NCBI GenBank assembly: GCA_003164825.1
Contig: PLUH01000233.1
Span: 3,360-10,284, forward strand
Origin: Hyphomicrobiales bacterium
GTDB lineage: Bacteria; Pseudomonadota; Alphaproteobacteria; Rhizobiales; Beijerinckiaceae
Direction of reading: 5' to 3'
DNA length: 6,925 nucleotides
The translations under genes and the position numbers were made by a program. The notes under the pieces were generated by a model. It ran no database searches. It was not told the origin of the DNA and was given only the letters and a program-made list of their open reading frames with translations. This document shows positions 1 through 5,928 of this stretch, one piece after another; the first letter of the stretch is position 1; every line of letters starts with the position of its first letter.

Positions 1-269
1 AGACCCTGGTAGGAGACGCTGACATTGTTGGCGCCGTCGGTGACCACGAACGCAACCGTCTCGCCGGCGGATTTGACGACCGAGCCGGACTTCACCAGGC
101 CGCCGACGCGCAGCCGCGCGCCCGGCCTCAACCCCTTCTCGACGACTTCGGACGGGCTGTAGAAGAAGACGATGCTGTCGCTCAGCGCATAGAGCGCCAG
201 GCCCGCCGCTCCGCCGACGACGGCAAGCGCGGCGGCGATCAGCGCAAGGCGGCGGCCGCGGCGGGTCAA
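1..269 (-). CDS. ccmE: CcmE, periplasmic haem chaperone of cytochrome c maturation (N-terminal part, cut by window edge)
   Basis: CcmE (CycJ) is a membrane-anchored periplasmic chaperone that binds haem covalently through a histidine and passes it to the CcmF/CcmH ligase. The visible 89 codons show a short basic N-terminus (TRRGRR), one membrane anchor at about residues 8-29, then the start of the beta-barrel: DSIVFFYSPSEV near 31-42, LRVGGLVKSGSV at 53-64 and VSYQG at 85-89. These match the family closely. The haem-binding histidine lies beyond the window edge and cannot be checked. I chose the TTG start at 269: its TTGA overlaps the ccmI stop codon, and GGAG lies 7 nt upstream, inside the end of ccmI. 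This points to translational coupling. ccmF and ccmH would be expected beyond the left edge; that is inference from the usual cycHJKL order. Confidence 0.93.
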   Translation of the reverse strand, partial: MTRRGRRLALIAAALAVVGGAAGLALYALSDSIVFFYSPSEVVEKGLRPGARLRVGGLVKSGSVVKSAGETVAFVVTDGANNVSVSYQG

Positions 270-1369
270 TTGGCGTCTCCGAGGCCAAGGTCGTGCGCGA
301 GCGCGTCGAGGCTCGCGACCGCGTTCGGGTCGGGCGCGAGCGCCCTGCGGGCGTCGGCAAGCGCCGCCTTCGCCTTATCGGCCTCATGCAGCACCGCATA
401 GGCGCGAATAAGGCGCGACCATTCGTCGACGCTGCCGCCGTTGCTGGCGAGACGCGTTGCGAGCCGGTTCACCATGCCCTCGATCATTGGCCGCTGGGCT
501 TCGGGAATGGCGGCGGGAGCGCCCGCGCTTGCTTCCGCCGGCGCCGGCTCGCCCTTGAGCGCCGCCAGGCGCGCGCTCACCACGCCCCGCCACGGAGCTT
601 CCGGCGGCGAATCGGCGAGAATCTGCTCGAAGGCGCGGATCGCTTCGGCCTTCTTGCCGTCCTGCTCGGCGCCGAGCGCGAGATAGAACCGCGCCTGCGG
701 CTGGCCGGGCTGTTCGGCCAGCGCGCGATCGAACGCCTGGCGCGCCTCGTCGGTGACGACGCCGCCCGCCGCGGCGACCAGAGCCTCGCCGTAAGCGGCG
801 CGGCGCAACGGGTCCTCGCCGACCAGACGGAGCGCCTCGGCATAGGCGTGCGCGGCGTCGGCGTAGCGCTCGAGGCGCATATAGACCGGCGCGATCACCG
901 CCCAGCCCTTGCCGTCGTCGGGCTTGGCGATGAGCCGCGCCTCGACCGCCGCGACCGCCGCCTCGATCTCGCCATTGGTCTGCGGCGGCGCGGTGCGACT
1001 CGCCAGCGGCTCGTCGGGCATCCGGGGCTGGCCGAGGAGCGCGTAAAGCGGAAAGGCGATCGCCGGCAGCCCGACGGCGATCAGCGCCGCAGCGGCCAGC
1101 CGATTGCGCGGGGCCGCGGGCGGCGACGGCGACGGCCCCGACGCCGCGGCGATAAGGCGGCGCGCCGCTTCGGCGCGGGCGCTATCCGCCTCACCTTGCG
1201 GCAATAAGCCGCGCTCGACGTCGCGCCGGATTTCCTCGAGTTGCGCCTTATAGAACGCCGCTTCGTTCGCGGCGGCGTCCGCTTTCGCGCTCGACGACGG
1301 GCGAAGCAACGGCCAAAGCGCGGCGAGGACCGCGAAAGCAGCCATTCCCGCCAGGACGAACCACAACAT
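266..1369 (-). CDS. ccmI: CcmI, TPR-containing apocytochrome c chaperone
   Basis: CcmI (CycH) is an inner-membrane protein that holds apocytochrome c and presents it to the CcmF-CcmH haem ligase. The 367-residue product has the two-part alphaproteobacterial layout: membrane segment 1 at about residues 2-22, a cytoplasmic helical stretch with the family hallmark FYKAQLEEIRRDVERGLL (39-56) and a following RAEAARRL (65-72), membrane segment 2 at about 90-113, and a periplasmic region with TPR-like helices at about 154-255. A C-terminal domain runs from about 295 to 365. I chose the ATG at 1369 over the TTG one codon earlier because GAGG (1380-1377) sits 7 nt before the ATG, and an in-frame TGA directly precedes the TTG. 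It is the first ccm gene of the operon here and overlaps ccmE. The upstream gap from the lipoprotein gene is 92 nt and holds several hairpins. Confidence 0.93.
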   Translation of the reverse strand: MLWFVLAGMAAFAVLAALWPLLRPSSSAKADAAANEAAFYKAQLEEIRRDVERGLLPQGEADSARAEAARRLIAAASGPSPSPPAAPRNRLAAAALIAVGLPAIAFPLYALLGQPRMPDEPLASRTAPPQTNGEIEAAVAAVEARLIAKPDDGKGWAVIAPVYMRLERYADAAHAYAEALRLVGEDPLRRAAYGEALVAAAGGVVTDEARQAFDRALAEQPGQPQARFYLALGAEQDGKKAEAIRAFEQILADSPPEAPWRGVVSARLAALKGEPAPAEASAGAPAAIPEAQRPMIEGMVNRLATRLASNGGSVDEWSRLIRAYAVLHEADKAKAALADARRALAPDPNAVASLDALAHDLGLGDAN

Positions 1370-1376
1370 CAATCAG

Positions 1377-1380
1377 CCTC
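1377..1380 (-). promoter_or_regulatory. Ribosome binding site of ccmI
   Basis: GAGG on the minus strand lies 7 nt before the ATG at 1369. It decides between that ATG and the TTG one codon upstream, for which the spacing would be 4 nt. Confidence 0.6.
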
Positions 1381-1387
1381 GAGGCGC

Positions 1388-1421
1388 GGCCTTTGCGAAT
1401 AGGCCCGCGGAAAAGTCCGCG
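1388..1421 (-). promoter_or_regulatory. Two adjacent stem-loops in the ccmI leader
   Basis: Two small inverted repeats follow one another directly. GGCCT (1388-1392) pairs with AGGCC (1401-1405) around an 8-nt loop. CGCGGA (1406-1411) pairs with TCCGCG (1416-1421) around a 4-nt loop. Both would lie in the 5' leader of ccmI if transcription starts in the gap. No T-run follows either on the minus strand, so they do not look like terminators. Their function is unknown, and short GC-rich repeats can arise by chance in such DNA. Confidence 0.35.
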
Positions 1422-1440
1422 CTCTGTTATCTCAAAGCAA

Positions 1441-1467
1441 AGTTGAGGTCTCGTCAAAACCTCAACT
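1441..1467 (-). terminator. Terminator-like hairpin after the lipoprotein gene
   Basis: AGTTGAGGT (1467-1459 on the minus strand) and ACCTCAACT (1449-1441) form a perfect 9-bp stem with a 9-nt loop. The first arm includes the TGA stop codon of the lipoprotein gene. The stem is followed by TTGCTTTG, a weak and interrupted T-run. This fits a moderate rho-independent terminator between the lipoprotein and ccmI. It could instead be an operator or leader structure for ccmI. The loop also holds TTGACG, a possible -35 element, but no convincing -10 follows at good spacing. Confidence 0.5.
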
Positions 1468-1872
1468 CGTCATTTTCCAGCTTCCGTCCGGCTGCTTGCA
1501 GCCGACGCCGCGGCCGCGATTCGGCCGGCCGGCGATATAGATGGTCTGGGAATAGGCGCGGCAGCCGTCGCCGGTCGCAGCGCCGGCCTCGACATAGCCG
1601 AACACGCCATGCGACCCCCGCCAGGAGCGCCGCTGACCCGAATCGAGCGCGGCGACCTGCGCCTCCCACGCCGTTTGGCGGTCGCCGTCGCTGAGCGACG
1701 CTCCGACCGGTCCCCCGAGCGCGCCGCCAAGCGCTGCACCGGTTGGAATCGCCGGGGCGGCCGGTTCCGCGGGAGCGGCTACCGCCGGCGGCGCGCCGCC
1801 CGAGCCGACGCTCGAACAGCCGGCCAGGCTGAGCGTCCCGAGCGCAAGGATGACAAGAAGCGTCCGCTGCAT
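1462..1872 (-). CDS. Small lipoprotein with glycine zipper, 17 kDa surface-antigen type
   Basis: The 136-residue product starts with a lipoprotein signal peptide (MQRTLLVILALGTLSLAGCSS). The lipobox LAGC puts the lipidated cysteine at residue 19. A flexible Ala/Pro/Gly stretch follows (about 24-43), then a short glycine zipper (GAALGGALGGPVGASL, 45-60) followed by SDGDRQTAWEAQVAALDSG. The C-terminal part resembles the rickettsial 17 kDa antigen family (RT0821/Lpp0805 type): CRAYSQTIYIAGR at 104-116 and CKQPDGSWKM at 125-134. Cys104 and Cys125 could form a disulfide. Outer-membrane location is inferred, since residue 20 is Ser rather than an Asp retention signal. The ATG at 1872 has AGGA about 4 nt upstream. 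It lies 55 nt after the kinase gene on the same strand, so co-transcription is likely. Its biochemical role is not known. Confidence 0.85.
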   Translation of the reverse strand: MQRTLLVILALGTLSLAGCSSVGSGGAPPAVAAPAEPAAPAIPTGAALGGALGGPVGASLSDGDRQTAWEAQVAALDSGQRRSWRGSHGVFGYVEAGAATGDGCRAYSQTIYIAGRPNRGRGVGCKQPDGSWKMTS

Positions 1873-1927
1873 CGTTTCCTATCTCCCGCAAGGTCGTTTG
1901 CGCTTCGCCCGGTCGCGGAAATCGCGC

Positions 1928-3304
1928 TCACACGCATGGTAGCCTCAGAATCGCCCGCAAGCCCCCGAGCGGGCTTTCGTCGAGCTCGAGCGAGCCGCCG
2001 TAGATCGAAGCGAGATCGACGACGATCGACAGGCCGAGGCCGGAGCCGGGCCGCGACTCGTCGAGCCGCTTTCCGCGCTCGACCGCCGCGGCGCGCGCGC
2101 TTTTGTCGAGACCCGGGCCGTCGTCGTCGATCTGGGCGACGAGAAAGGGAGCGGGGTCCTGATCCCCGCCGGCCGCGCGCGCGGCGCGGATCGCGACCCG
2201 CTCGCGCGCCCACTTGCCCGCGTTGTCGAGCAGGTTGCCGATGAGATCGGTGAGATCCTGCGCTTCGCCGCGAAACCTGAGGTTCGGCTGCAATTCGACG
2301 TCGAAGGTCAAGGCCCGGTCGTCATGGAGCTTCTCATAGGTGCGGACAAGCCCCTCGACCACCGGCTTCACCTCCGTCGCCAGGCCGAATGTCCTGGCGC
2401 GGGCGGCGGCGCGCGCGCGGTCGAGATAGAACGTCACCTGCCGGCGCATGATCTCGGCCTGCTCACGGACCTTTTCCGACAAGACGGGACTCATCGCATC
2501 GGCCTCGTTCATCAGCACGCTCAGCGGGGTCTTGAGCGCATGGGCGAGGTTGCCGACCTGAGTCCGCGCGCGCTCGACGATCTCCCGGTTGGCGTCGATG
2601 AGCTGATTGACTTCGGTCGCCAGCGGCGCGACGTCCTGCGGAAACTCGCCGGCGATGCGCTCGGCCTCGCCGCGCCTAATCGCGGCCACCCCTTCCTGCA
2701 GCACCCGGAGCGGACGCAGGCCGAAGCGGACCGCTAGCGCCGTCGAGCCGATCAGCGCCAGCGCCAGGGTCAAGAACGTCGCCGCGAGCGCCCATTCGAA
2801 GCTGCCCTCCTGGCCCTCGATCACGTCGGCGTTGGCCGCGACCTGCACCAGGTAGCGCCCCTCGTCGCCGGCGTCGATCTCGCGCTCGATCATCCTCAGT
2901 TCGTGCCCGCCCGGCCCGACCACGTAGCCGCTGAGGACGGCGCCGGGATCGCCGACGGCGGTCAGATGCGGCAATTGGGTCGCGAACAGCGACTTCGAGG
3001 CCCGGATTTCCGGCGGATTCACGTCGGTGCGGGTGATCTGCCAGTACCAGCCCGAGAAGGCGAGCTCGAACTGCGGCGCGATGGCGGCCTGGGCGCCGGC
3101 TTTGGCCTCGTCGTTCGGAATCGCGACATTGGCGACCAGCGCCTTCAGGTAGACGCCGAGCTGGTCGTCGAAATTGGCTACCATCCAGCGGGCGTTGAGG
3201 GCGCTCAGGCCGAGGCCGGCGAGGACCAGGATCAGGGTGCTCCAGAACGCCGCCGAAAGAAAGAGGCGCGAGGCGATCGACCGCGCGCTGAGCGCCTTGA
3301 ACAT
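1928..3304 (-). CDS. Transmembrane sensor histidine kinase, PhoQ/FeuQ-like
   Basis: This 458-residue protein is a two-component sensor kinase. Membrane segment 1 is at about residues 12-36 and segment 2 at about 171-193, leaving a periplasmic sensor of some 135 residues. A HAMP region follows at about 194-246. The H-box is NLAHALKTPLSVL with the phospho-accepting His255, the N-box is DLIGNLLDNAGKWA (353-366), the G1 box is DDDGPGL (393-399) and the G2 box is PGSGLGLSI (419-427). All catalytic motifs are intact. The LAHALKTPL and NLLDNAGKWA wording is typical of PhoQ-like kinases such as FeuQ. The signal is unknown. I chose the ATG at 3304, just before the first membrane segment: longer in-frame starts up to 3487 would add a Ser/Arg/Pro-rich stretch lying inside ilvD. 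The start is 10 nt after the ilvD stop with only a weak AGCGG upstream, so it may depend on ilvD translation. No response regulator gene is in the window. Confidence 0.9.
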   Translation of the reverse strand: MFKALSARSIASRLFLSAAFWSTLILVLAGLGLSALNARWMVANFDDQLGVYLKALVANVAIPNDEAKAGAQAAIAPQFELAFSGWYWQITRTDVNPPEIRASKSLFATQLPHLTAVGDPGAVLSGYVVGPGGHELRMIEREIDAGDEGRYLVQVAANADVIEGQEGSFEWALAATFLTLALALIGSTALAVRFGLRPLRVLQEGVAAIRRGEAERIAGEFPQDVAPLATEVNQLIDANREIVERARTQVGNLAHALKTPLSVLMNEADAMSPVLSEKVREQAEIMRRQVTFYLDRARAAARARTFGLATEVKPVVEGLVRTYEKLHDDRALTFDVELQPNLRFRGEAQDLTDLIGNLLDNAGKWARERVAIRAARAAGGDQDPAPFLVAQIDDDGPGLDKSARAAAVERGKRLDESRPGSGLGLSIVVDLASIYGGSLELDESPLGGLRAILRLPCV

Positions 3305-3314
3305 GAAAACCGCT

Positions 3315-5156
3315 TTATGGCACTTCCCGGACCGCTCCGCGCGCGGCGCTGGTCGCGAACGCGGCGTAAGCGCGCAGCGCCGTCGTGACCTGGCGCTTGC
3401 GTTTCTTGGCGGGCTTCCAGGCGCCTGCGCCCTTGGCCTCCATCGCCGCCCGGCGTTGACTGAGCGTCGCATCGTCGACGAGGACATCCATGGAGCGGGC
3501 GGGGATGTCGATCGCGATCTGGTCGCCCTCTTCGATCAGCGCGATCGCGCCGCCCTCGGCCGCTTCCGGCGAGACATGGCCGATCGACAGGCCCGAGGTG
3601 CCGCCGGAGAAGCGCCCGTCGGTGACGAGGGCACAAGCCTTGCCGAGGCCGCGCGACTTGAGATAGCTGGTCGGATAGAGCATCTCCTGCATGCCAGGAC
3701 CCCCGCGCGGCCCTTCGTAGCGGATGACCACGACGTCGCCCGCGGCCACTCTTCCGCTCAGGATCCCCTGCACCGCGTCATCCTGGCTTTCGAAGATGCG
3801 CGCCGGGCCAGTGAACTTGAGATTGCCCGCATCGACCCCCGCCGTCTTCACGATCGAGCCGTCGAGGGCGATGTTGCCGTAGAGCACGGCGAGGCCGCCA
3901 TCCATGGAGAAGGCGTGCCCGGCGTCGCGGATGACGCCCTTGGCGCGATCATCGTCGAGCGAGGGATAGCGCGCCGACTGGCTGAACGCGACCTGGGTCG
4001 GAACGCCGCCGGGGCCGGCGAGGAAGAATTCGCGCGTCGCGTTGCTTTTTGCGCGCATGATGTCGTTGCGCGACAGCGCATGCTCGAGCGACTCGGCGTG
4101 CACCATCCGGACCTCGCGATTGAGGAGGCCGGCGCGATCGAGCTCGCCCAGGATGCCCATCACCCCGCCGGCGCGATGGACGTCCTCGACATGCACGTCC
4201 GGCACCGACGGCGCGACCTTGCACAGCACCGGCACCCGGCGCGACAGGCGGTCGATGTCGGCCATGGTGAAATCGACTTCGCCCTCGTGGGCGGCGGCGA
4301 GCAGATGCAGCACGGTGTTGGTCGAGCCGCCCATTGCGATGTCGAGAGTCATCGCGTTCTCGAACGCCTTGAACGTGGCGATCCCGCGCGGCAGCGCGCC
4401 CTCGTCGCCCTCCTCGTACCAGCGCCGCGCCAGATCGACGACAAGATGCCCCGCCTCGACGAACAGCCGCCTCCGGTCGGCGTGGGTCGCCACCACCGTG
4501 CCGTTGCCGGGCAGCGACAGGCCGAGCGCTTCGGTCAGGCAGTTCATCGAGTTGGCGGTGAACATGCCCGAGCACGAGCCGCAGGTCGGGCAGGCGGAGC
4601 GCTCGATCACCGCGACGTCGGCGTCGGAGACTTTGGAATCGGCCGCAGCCACCATCGCGTCGATGAGGTCGATGCTGCGCGTCCCGGTCGAGAGCTTGAC
4701 CTTGCCGGCCTCCATCGGCCCGCCGGACACGAACACGGCGGGGATGTTGAGGCGCATCGCCGCCATCAGCATGCCGGGGGTGATCTTGTCGCAGTTCGAG
4801 ATGCACACCAAAGCGTCGGCGCAATGGGCGTTGGCCATGTATTCGACGCTATCGGCGATGATCTCGCGCGAGGGCAGCGAGTAGAGCATGCCGTCGTGGC
4901 CCATCGCGATCCCGTCATCGACAGCGATGGTGTTGAACTCCTTGGCGACGCCGCCGGCGGCCTCGATTTCGCGCGCGACCAGTTGGCCGAGGTCCTTCAG
5001 GTGCACGTGGCCGGGCACGAACTGGGTGAAGGAATTGGCGACCGCGATGATCGGCTTGCCGAAATCCCCGTCGCGCATGCCGGTCGCGCGCAACAGGCCG
5101 CGCGCCCCCGCCATGTTGCGGCCGTGGGTCGAAGTGCGGGAGCGATAGGGAGGCAT
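3315..5156 (-). CDS. ilvD: Dihydroxy-acid dehydratase
   Basis: IlvD dehydrates 2,3-dihydroxy-isovalerate and 2,3-dihydroxy-3-methylvalerate to the 2-keto acids, a late shared step of valine, leucine and isoleucine synthesis, in the cytoplasm. The 613-residue length matches the E. coli enzyme (616), with near-identical blocks throughout. Visible features are GRNMAGAR (12-19), the metal-site region VDDGIAMGHDGM (79-90), NCDKITPG (121-128) with cluster Cys122 and Lys124, CPTCGSCSGMFTANSMNC (189-206) with cluster Cys195, and DGRFSGGTSGLSIGHVSPEA near 513-532. As in the E. coli form, residues 41-50 (NSFTQFVPGH) lack the first cysteine of the three-cysteine [2Fe-2S] dehydratases, so an oxygen-sensitive cluster is likely (inference). 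The ATG at 5156 aligns with the family start MPxYRS and has AAAAGG 6 nt upstream. A TTG at 5174 is in frame but would take that site into the coding sequence. The kinase gene follows after 10 nt. Confidence 0.98.
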   Translation of the reverse strand: MPPYRSRTSTHGRNMAGARGLLRATGMRDGDFGKPIIAVANSFTQFVPGHVHLKDLGQLVAREIEAAGGVAKEFNTIAVDDGIAMGHDGMLYSLPSREIIADSVEYMANAHCADALVCISNCDKITPGMLMAAMRLNIPAVFVSGGPMEAGKVKLSTGTRSIDLIDAMVAAADSKVSDADVAVIERSACPTCGSCSGMFTANSMNCLTEALGLSLPGNGTVVATHADRRRLFVEAGHLVVDLARRWYEEGDEGALPRGIATFKAFENAMTLDIAMGGSTNTVLHLLAAAHEGEVDFTMADIDRLSRRVPVLCKVAPSVPDVHVEDVHRAGGVMGILGELDRAGLLNREVRMVHAESLEHALSRNDIMRAKSNATREFFLAGPGGVPTQVAFSQSARYPSLDDDRAKGVIRDAGHAFSMDGGLAVLYGNIALDGSIVKTAGVDAGNLKFTGPARIFESQDDAVQGILSGRVAAGDVVVIRYEGPRGGPGMQEMLYPTSYLKSRGLGKACALVTDGRFSGGTSGLSIGHVSPEAAEGGAIALIEEGDQIAIDIPARSMDVLVDDATLSQRRAAMEAKGAGAWKPAKKRKRQVTTALRAYAAFATSAARGAVREVP

Positions 5157-5162
5157 CGGACG

Positions 5163-5168
5163 CCTTTT
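5163..5168 (-). promoter_or_regulatory. Ribosome binding site of ilvD
   Basis: AAAAGG on the minus strand lies 6 nt before the ATG at 5156. It decides for this start over the in-frame TTG at 5174, six codons upstream. Confidence 0.6.
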
Positions 5169-5210
5169 AGACAAGGAAATGCGCCGGCCCTAAGGCGCCG
5201 GCAAGACGTC

Positions 5211-5240
5211 ATAATCGCATTTTCGTGCGCCCGCCAGCAA
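5211..5240 (-). promoter_or_regulatory. Possible sigma70-type promoter of ilvD
   Basis: On the minus strand TTGCTG (5240-5235) and GATTAT (5216-5211) are separated by 18 nt. This would place the start of transcription near 5204, giving an untranslated leader of about 50 nt. The match is partial and is judged by eye. A GC-rich inverted repeat (GCCGGC at 5183-5188 and 5197-5202) would lie in that leader, with no T-run after it. Confidence 0.35.
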
Positions 5241-5320
5241 GGGCGAGGGCGAACGGCGTGTCGTCAAGGCGGGGCGCGAGCCGGATGTGCTAGATACGCC
5301 GCAAAGCCCCGGAGCCGATG

Positions 5321-5678
5321 ATGACAAGCGTTTCCAGAGCTGCGGCAATGCGCGGCGCCTCAATCATAGCCGGCATCAATGTTCTCGTGGCGAGCGGCTT
5401 TTTTGCTCGCCGGGCTGGTGAGTCCGCAGTCCGTTCTTCCGGGCGCCGGCACACCCGGGCGCGCTTCGCAAGTTTTCGCCCTATACGCGGCGGCCCGCAC
5501 AATTCCCCTGGCTTTGTTTGCACTGGTGGCGATCTACGACGACCGCGAATCCAACTTGCCCGGGAAGCTCCGCGCCCGTACGGCTACCCGGACTTTTGTA
5601 TACATAATACACATCGGGGTCAAGAGCCGGGTTGAAATACTCCTTTGCGGCCCAAATTTCGGCGAGATTTTCCCGTAA
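5321..5678 (+). pseudogene. Small membrane-protein gene, frameshifted at a T6 run and probably truncated
   Basis: From the ATG at 5321 (GGAG 6 nt upstream) the reading MTSVSRAAAMRGASIIAGIN, then VLVASGF, looks like the first helix of a membrane protein but loses sense after the T-run at 5399-5404. In the next frame the protein resumes: LLAGLVSPQSVLPGAGTPGR, then ASQVFALYAAARTIPLALFA and LVAIY. Removing one T joins the two into a continuous two-helix product (first helix about residues 13-32, second near the ALYAAARTIPLALFALVAIY stretch). I know similar sequences as small uncharacterised alphaproteobacterial membrane proteins; this is from memory and not a search result. After VAIY (about 5536) the reading becomes an unlikely tail, basic and mixed, up to a TAA at 5676-5678. 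The natural C-terminal half therefore seems lost. It diverges from ilvD. A sequencing error in the T-run is possible for the shift, but would not explain the odd tail. Confidence 0.5.
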
Positions 5679-5720
5679 TCCAGCTTTGTTCAGTTTCAGA
5701 CGTAGTTGTATGCTAAGATG
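5581..5720. other. AT-rich island with a TTGTATACAT palindrome
   Basis: By hand count 65 of 140 bases are G or C (about 46%), against roughly 70% in the neighbouring ilvD region. It contains TTGTATACAT (5596-5605), whose core TGTATACA is a perfect palindrome. Such sites are typical of operators for FadR-type GntR regulators, but no GntR gene is in the window. The stretch probably carries the control region of the plus-strand dehydrogenase gene, or marks a junction of foreign DNA. Confidence 0.4.
5686..5714 (+). promoter_or_regulatory. Possible promoter of the dehydrogenase gene
   Basis: TTGTTC (5686-5691) and TATGCT (5709-5714) are 17 nt apart, in the AT-rich island and facing the dehydrogenase gene. 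Transcription would begin near 5721 and give a leader of about 208 nt. Each box matches the consensus only in part (3 of 6 and 4 of 6). Confidence 0.35.
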
Positions 5721-5728
5721 AATCGGCG

Positions 5729-5768
5729 ACGGGTCCCGAAGCATGGTCCGATTCGGCTCGTTACCCGT
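5729..5768 (+). promoter_or_regulatory. Nested stem-loop at the start of the predicted leader
   Basis: ACGGGT (5729-5734) can pair with ACCCGT (5763-5768), and inside it CCGAA (5736-5740) with TTCGG (5752-5756). The two helices stack with a 1-nt gap on the left side and 6 nt on the right. They fall right after the predicted transcription start. I do not recognise a known riboswitch. The rest of 5769-5877 shows nothing I can support. Confidence 0.3.
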
Positions 5769-5877
5769 TCCAAAGCGGCCTCGCCGAAACATGCCGGCAG
5801 TCCCGCCCGATCACCGCCGATCCGCGAACCGCTGCCCCAATCCGTCGCAGTGACGGTCGCCGATCCGTTTCACGAGA

Positions 5878-5908
5878 AGCGCGAGAGACCGCGCTCTCGC
5901 GCTGTTTT
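5878..5908 (+). terminator. Strong terminator-like hairpin, possible attenuator of the dehydrogenase gene
   Basis: AGCGCGAGAG (5878-5887) and CTCTCGCGCT (5894-5903) form a perfect 10-bp stem with a 6-nt loop, followed by GTTTT (5904-5908). This has the form of a rho-independent terminator on the plus strand, with a short T-run. It ends 20 nt before the dehydrogenase start codon, which leaves no room for a normal promoter in between. The gene must then be transcribed through it, which suggests attenuation, or else the hairpin acts on translation or mRNA stability. Confidence 0.55.
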
Positions 5909-5919
5909 CGCCCGGCCCT

Positions 5920-5923
5920 GAGG
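5920..5923 (+). promoter_or_regulatory. Ribosome binding site of the dehydrogenase gene
   Basis: GAGG lies 5 nt before the ATG at 5929. It overlaps the alternative GTG start at 5923, which argues for the ATG. Confidence 0.6.
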
Positions 5924-5928
5924 TGTCC

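Noticed and set aside
293..1207. Plus-strand open frame of 304 codons opposite ccmI.
   Set aside because: It is very Arg-rich and antisense to a clear CcmI; typical shadow in GC-rich DNA.
3305..3487. N-terminal extension of the kinase by 61 codons into ilvD.
   Set aside because: The extension is Ser/Arg/Pro-rich with no membrane or domain signal and lies wholly inside the ilvD coding region and the 10-nt gap. The ATG at 3304 starts right before the first membrane helix.
5181..5202. GC-rich inverted repeat upstream of ilvD considered as a terminator.
   Set aside because: The repeated GCCGGC is itself a palindrome, several short pairings compete, and no T-run follows on either strand.
3174..5321. 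Long plus-strand open frame of 715 codons opposite ilvD and the kinase.
   Set aside because: It is an antisense shadow of high-GC coding sequence. The minus strand encodes an unmistakable full-length IlvD, and the plus-strand product is His/Arg/Ala-rich with no recognisable domain.
5481..5792. Minus-strand open frame of 103 codons over the AT-rich island, containing EYFNPALDPDVYYVY.
   Set aside because: The middle looks more protein-like than other shadows, but there is no good ribosome binding site, no family I recognise, and its end lies antisense to the better supported membrane-protein remnant. It could be a gene fragment; a protein search would decide.
5718..5921. Plus-strand frame of 67 codons just before the dehydrogenase.
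   Set aside because: There is no ribosome binding site at its start, the product is Arg/Pro-rich and its end is formed by the hairpin at 5878-5903. It is mentioned only as a possible leader reading frame and is not annotated as a gene.
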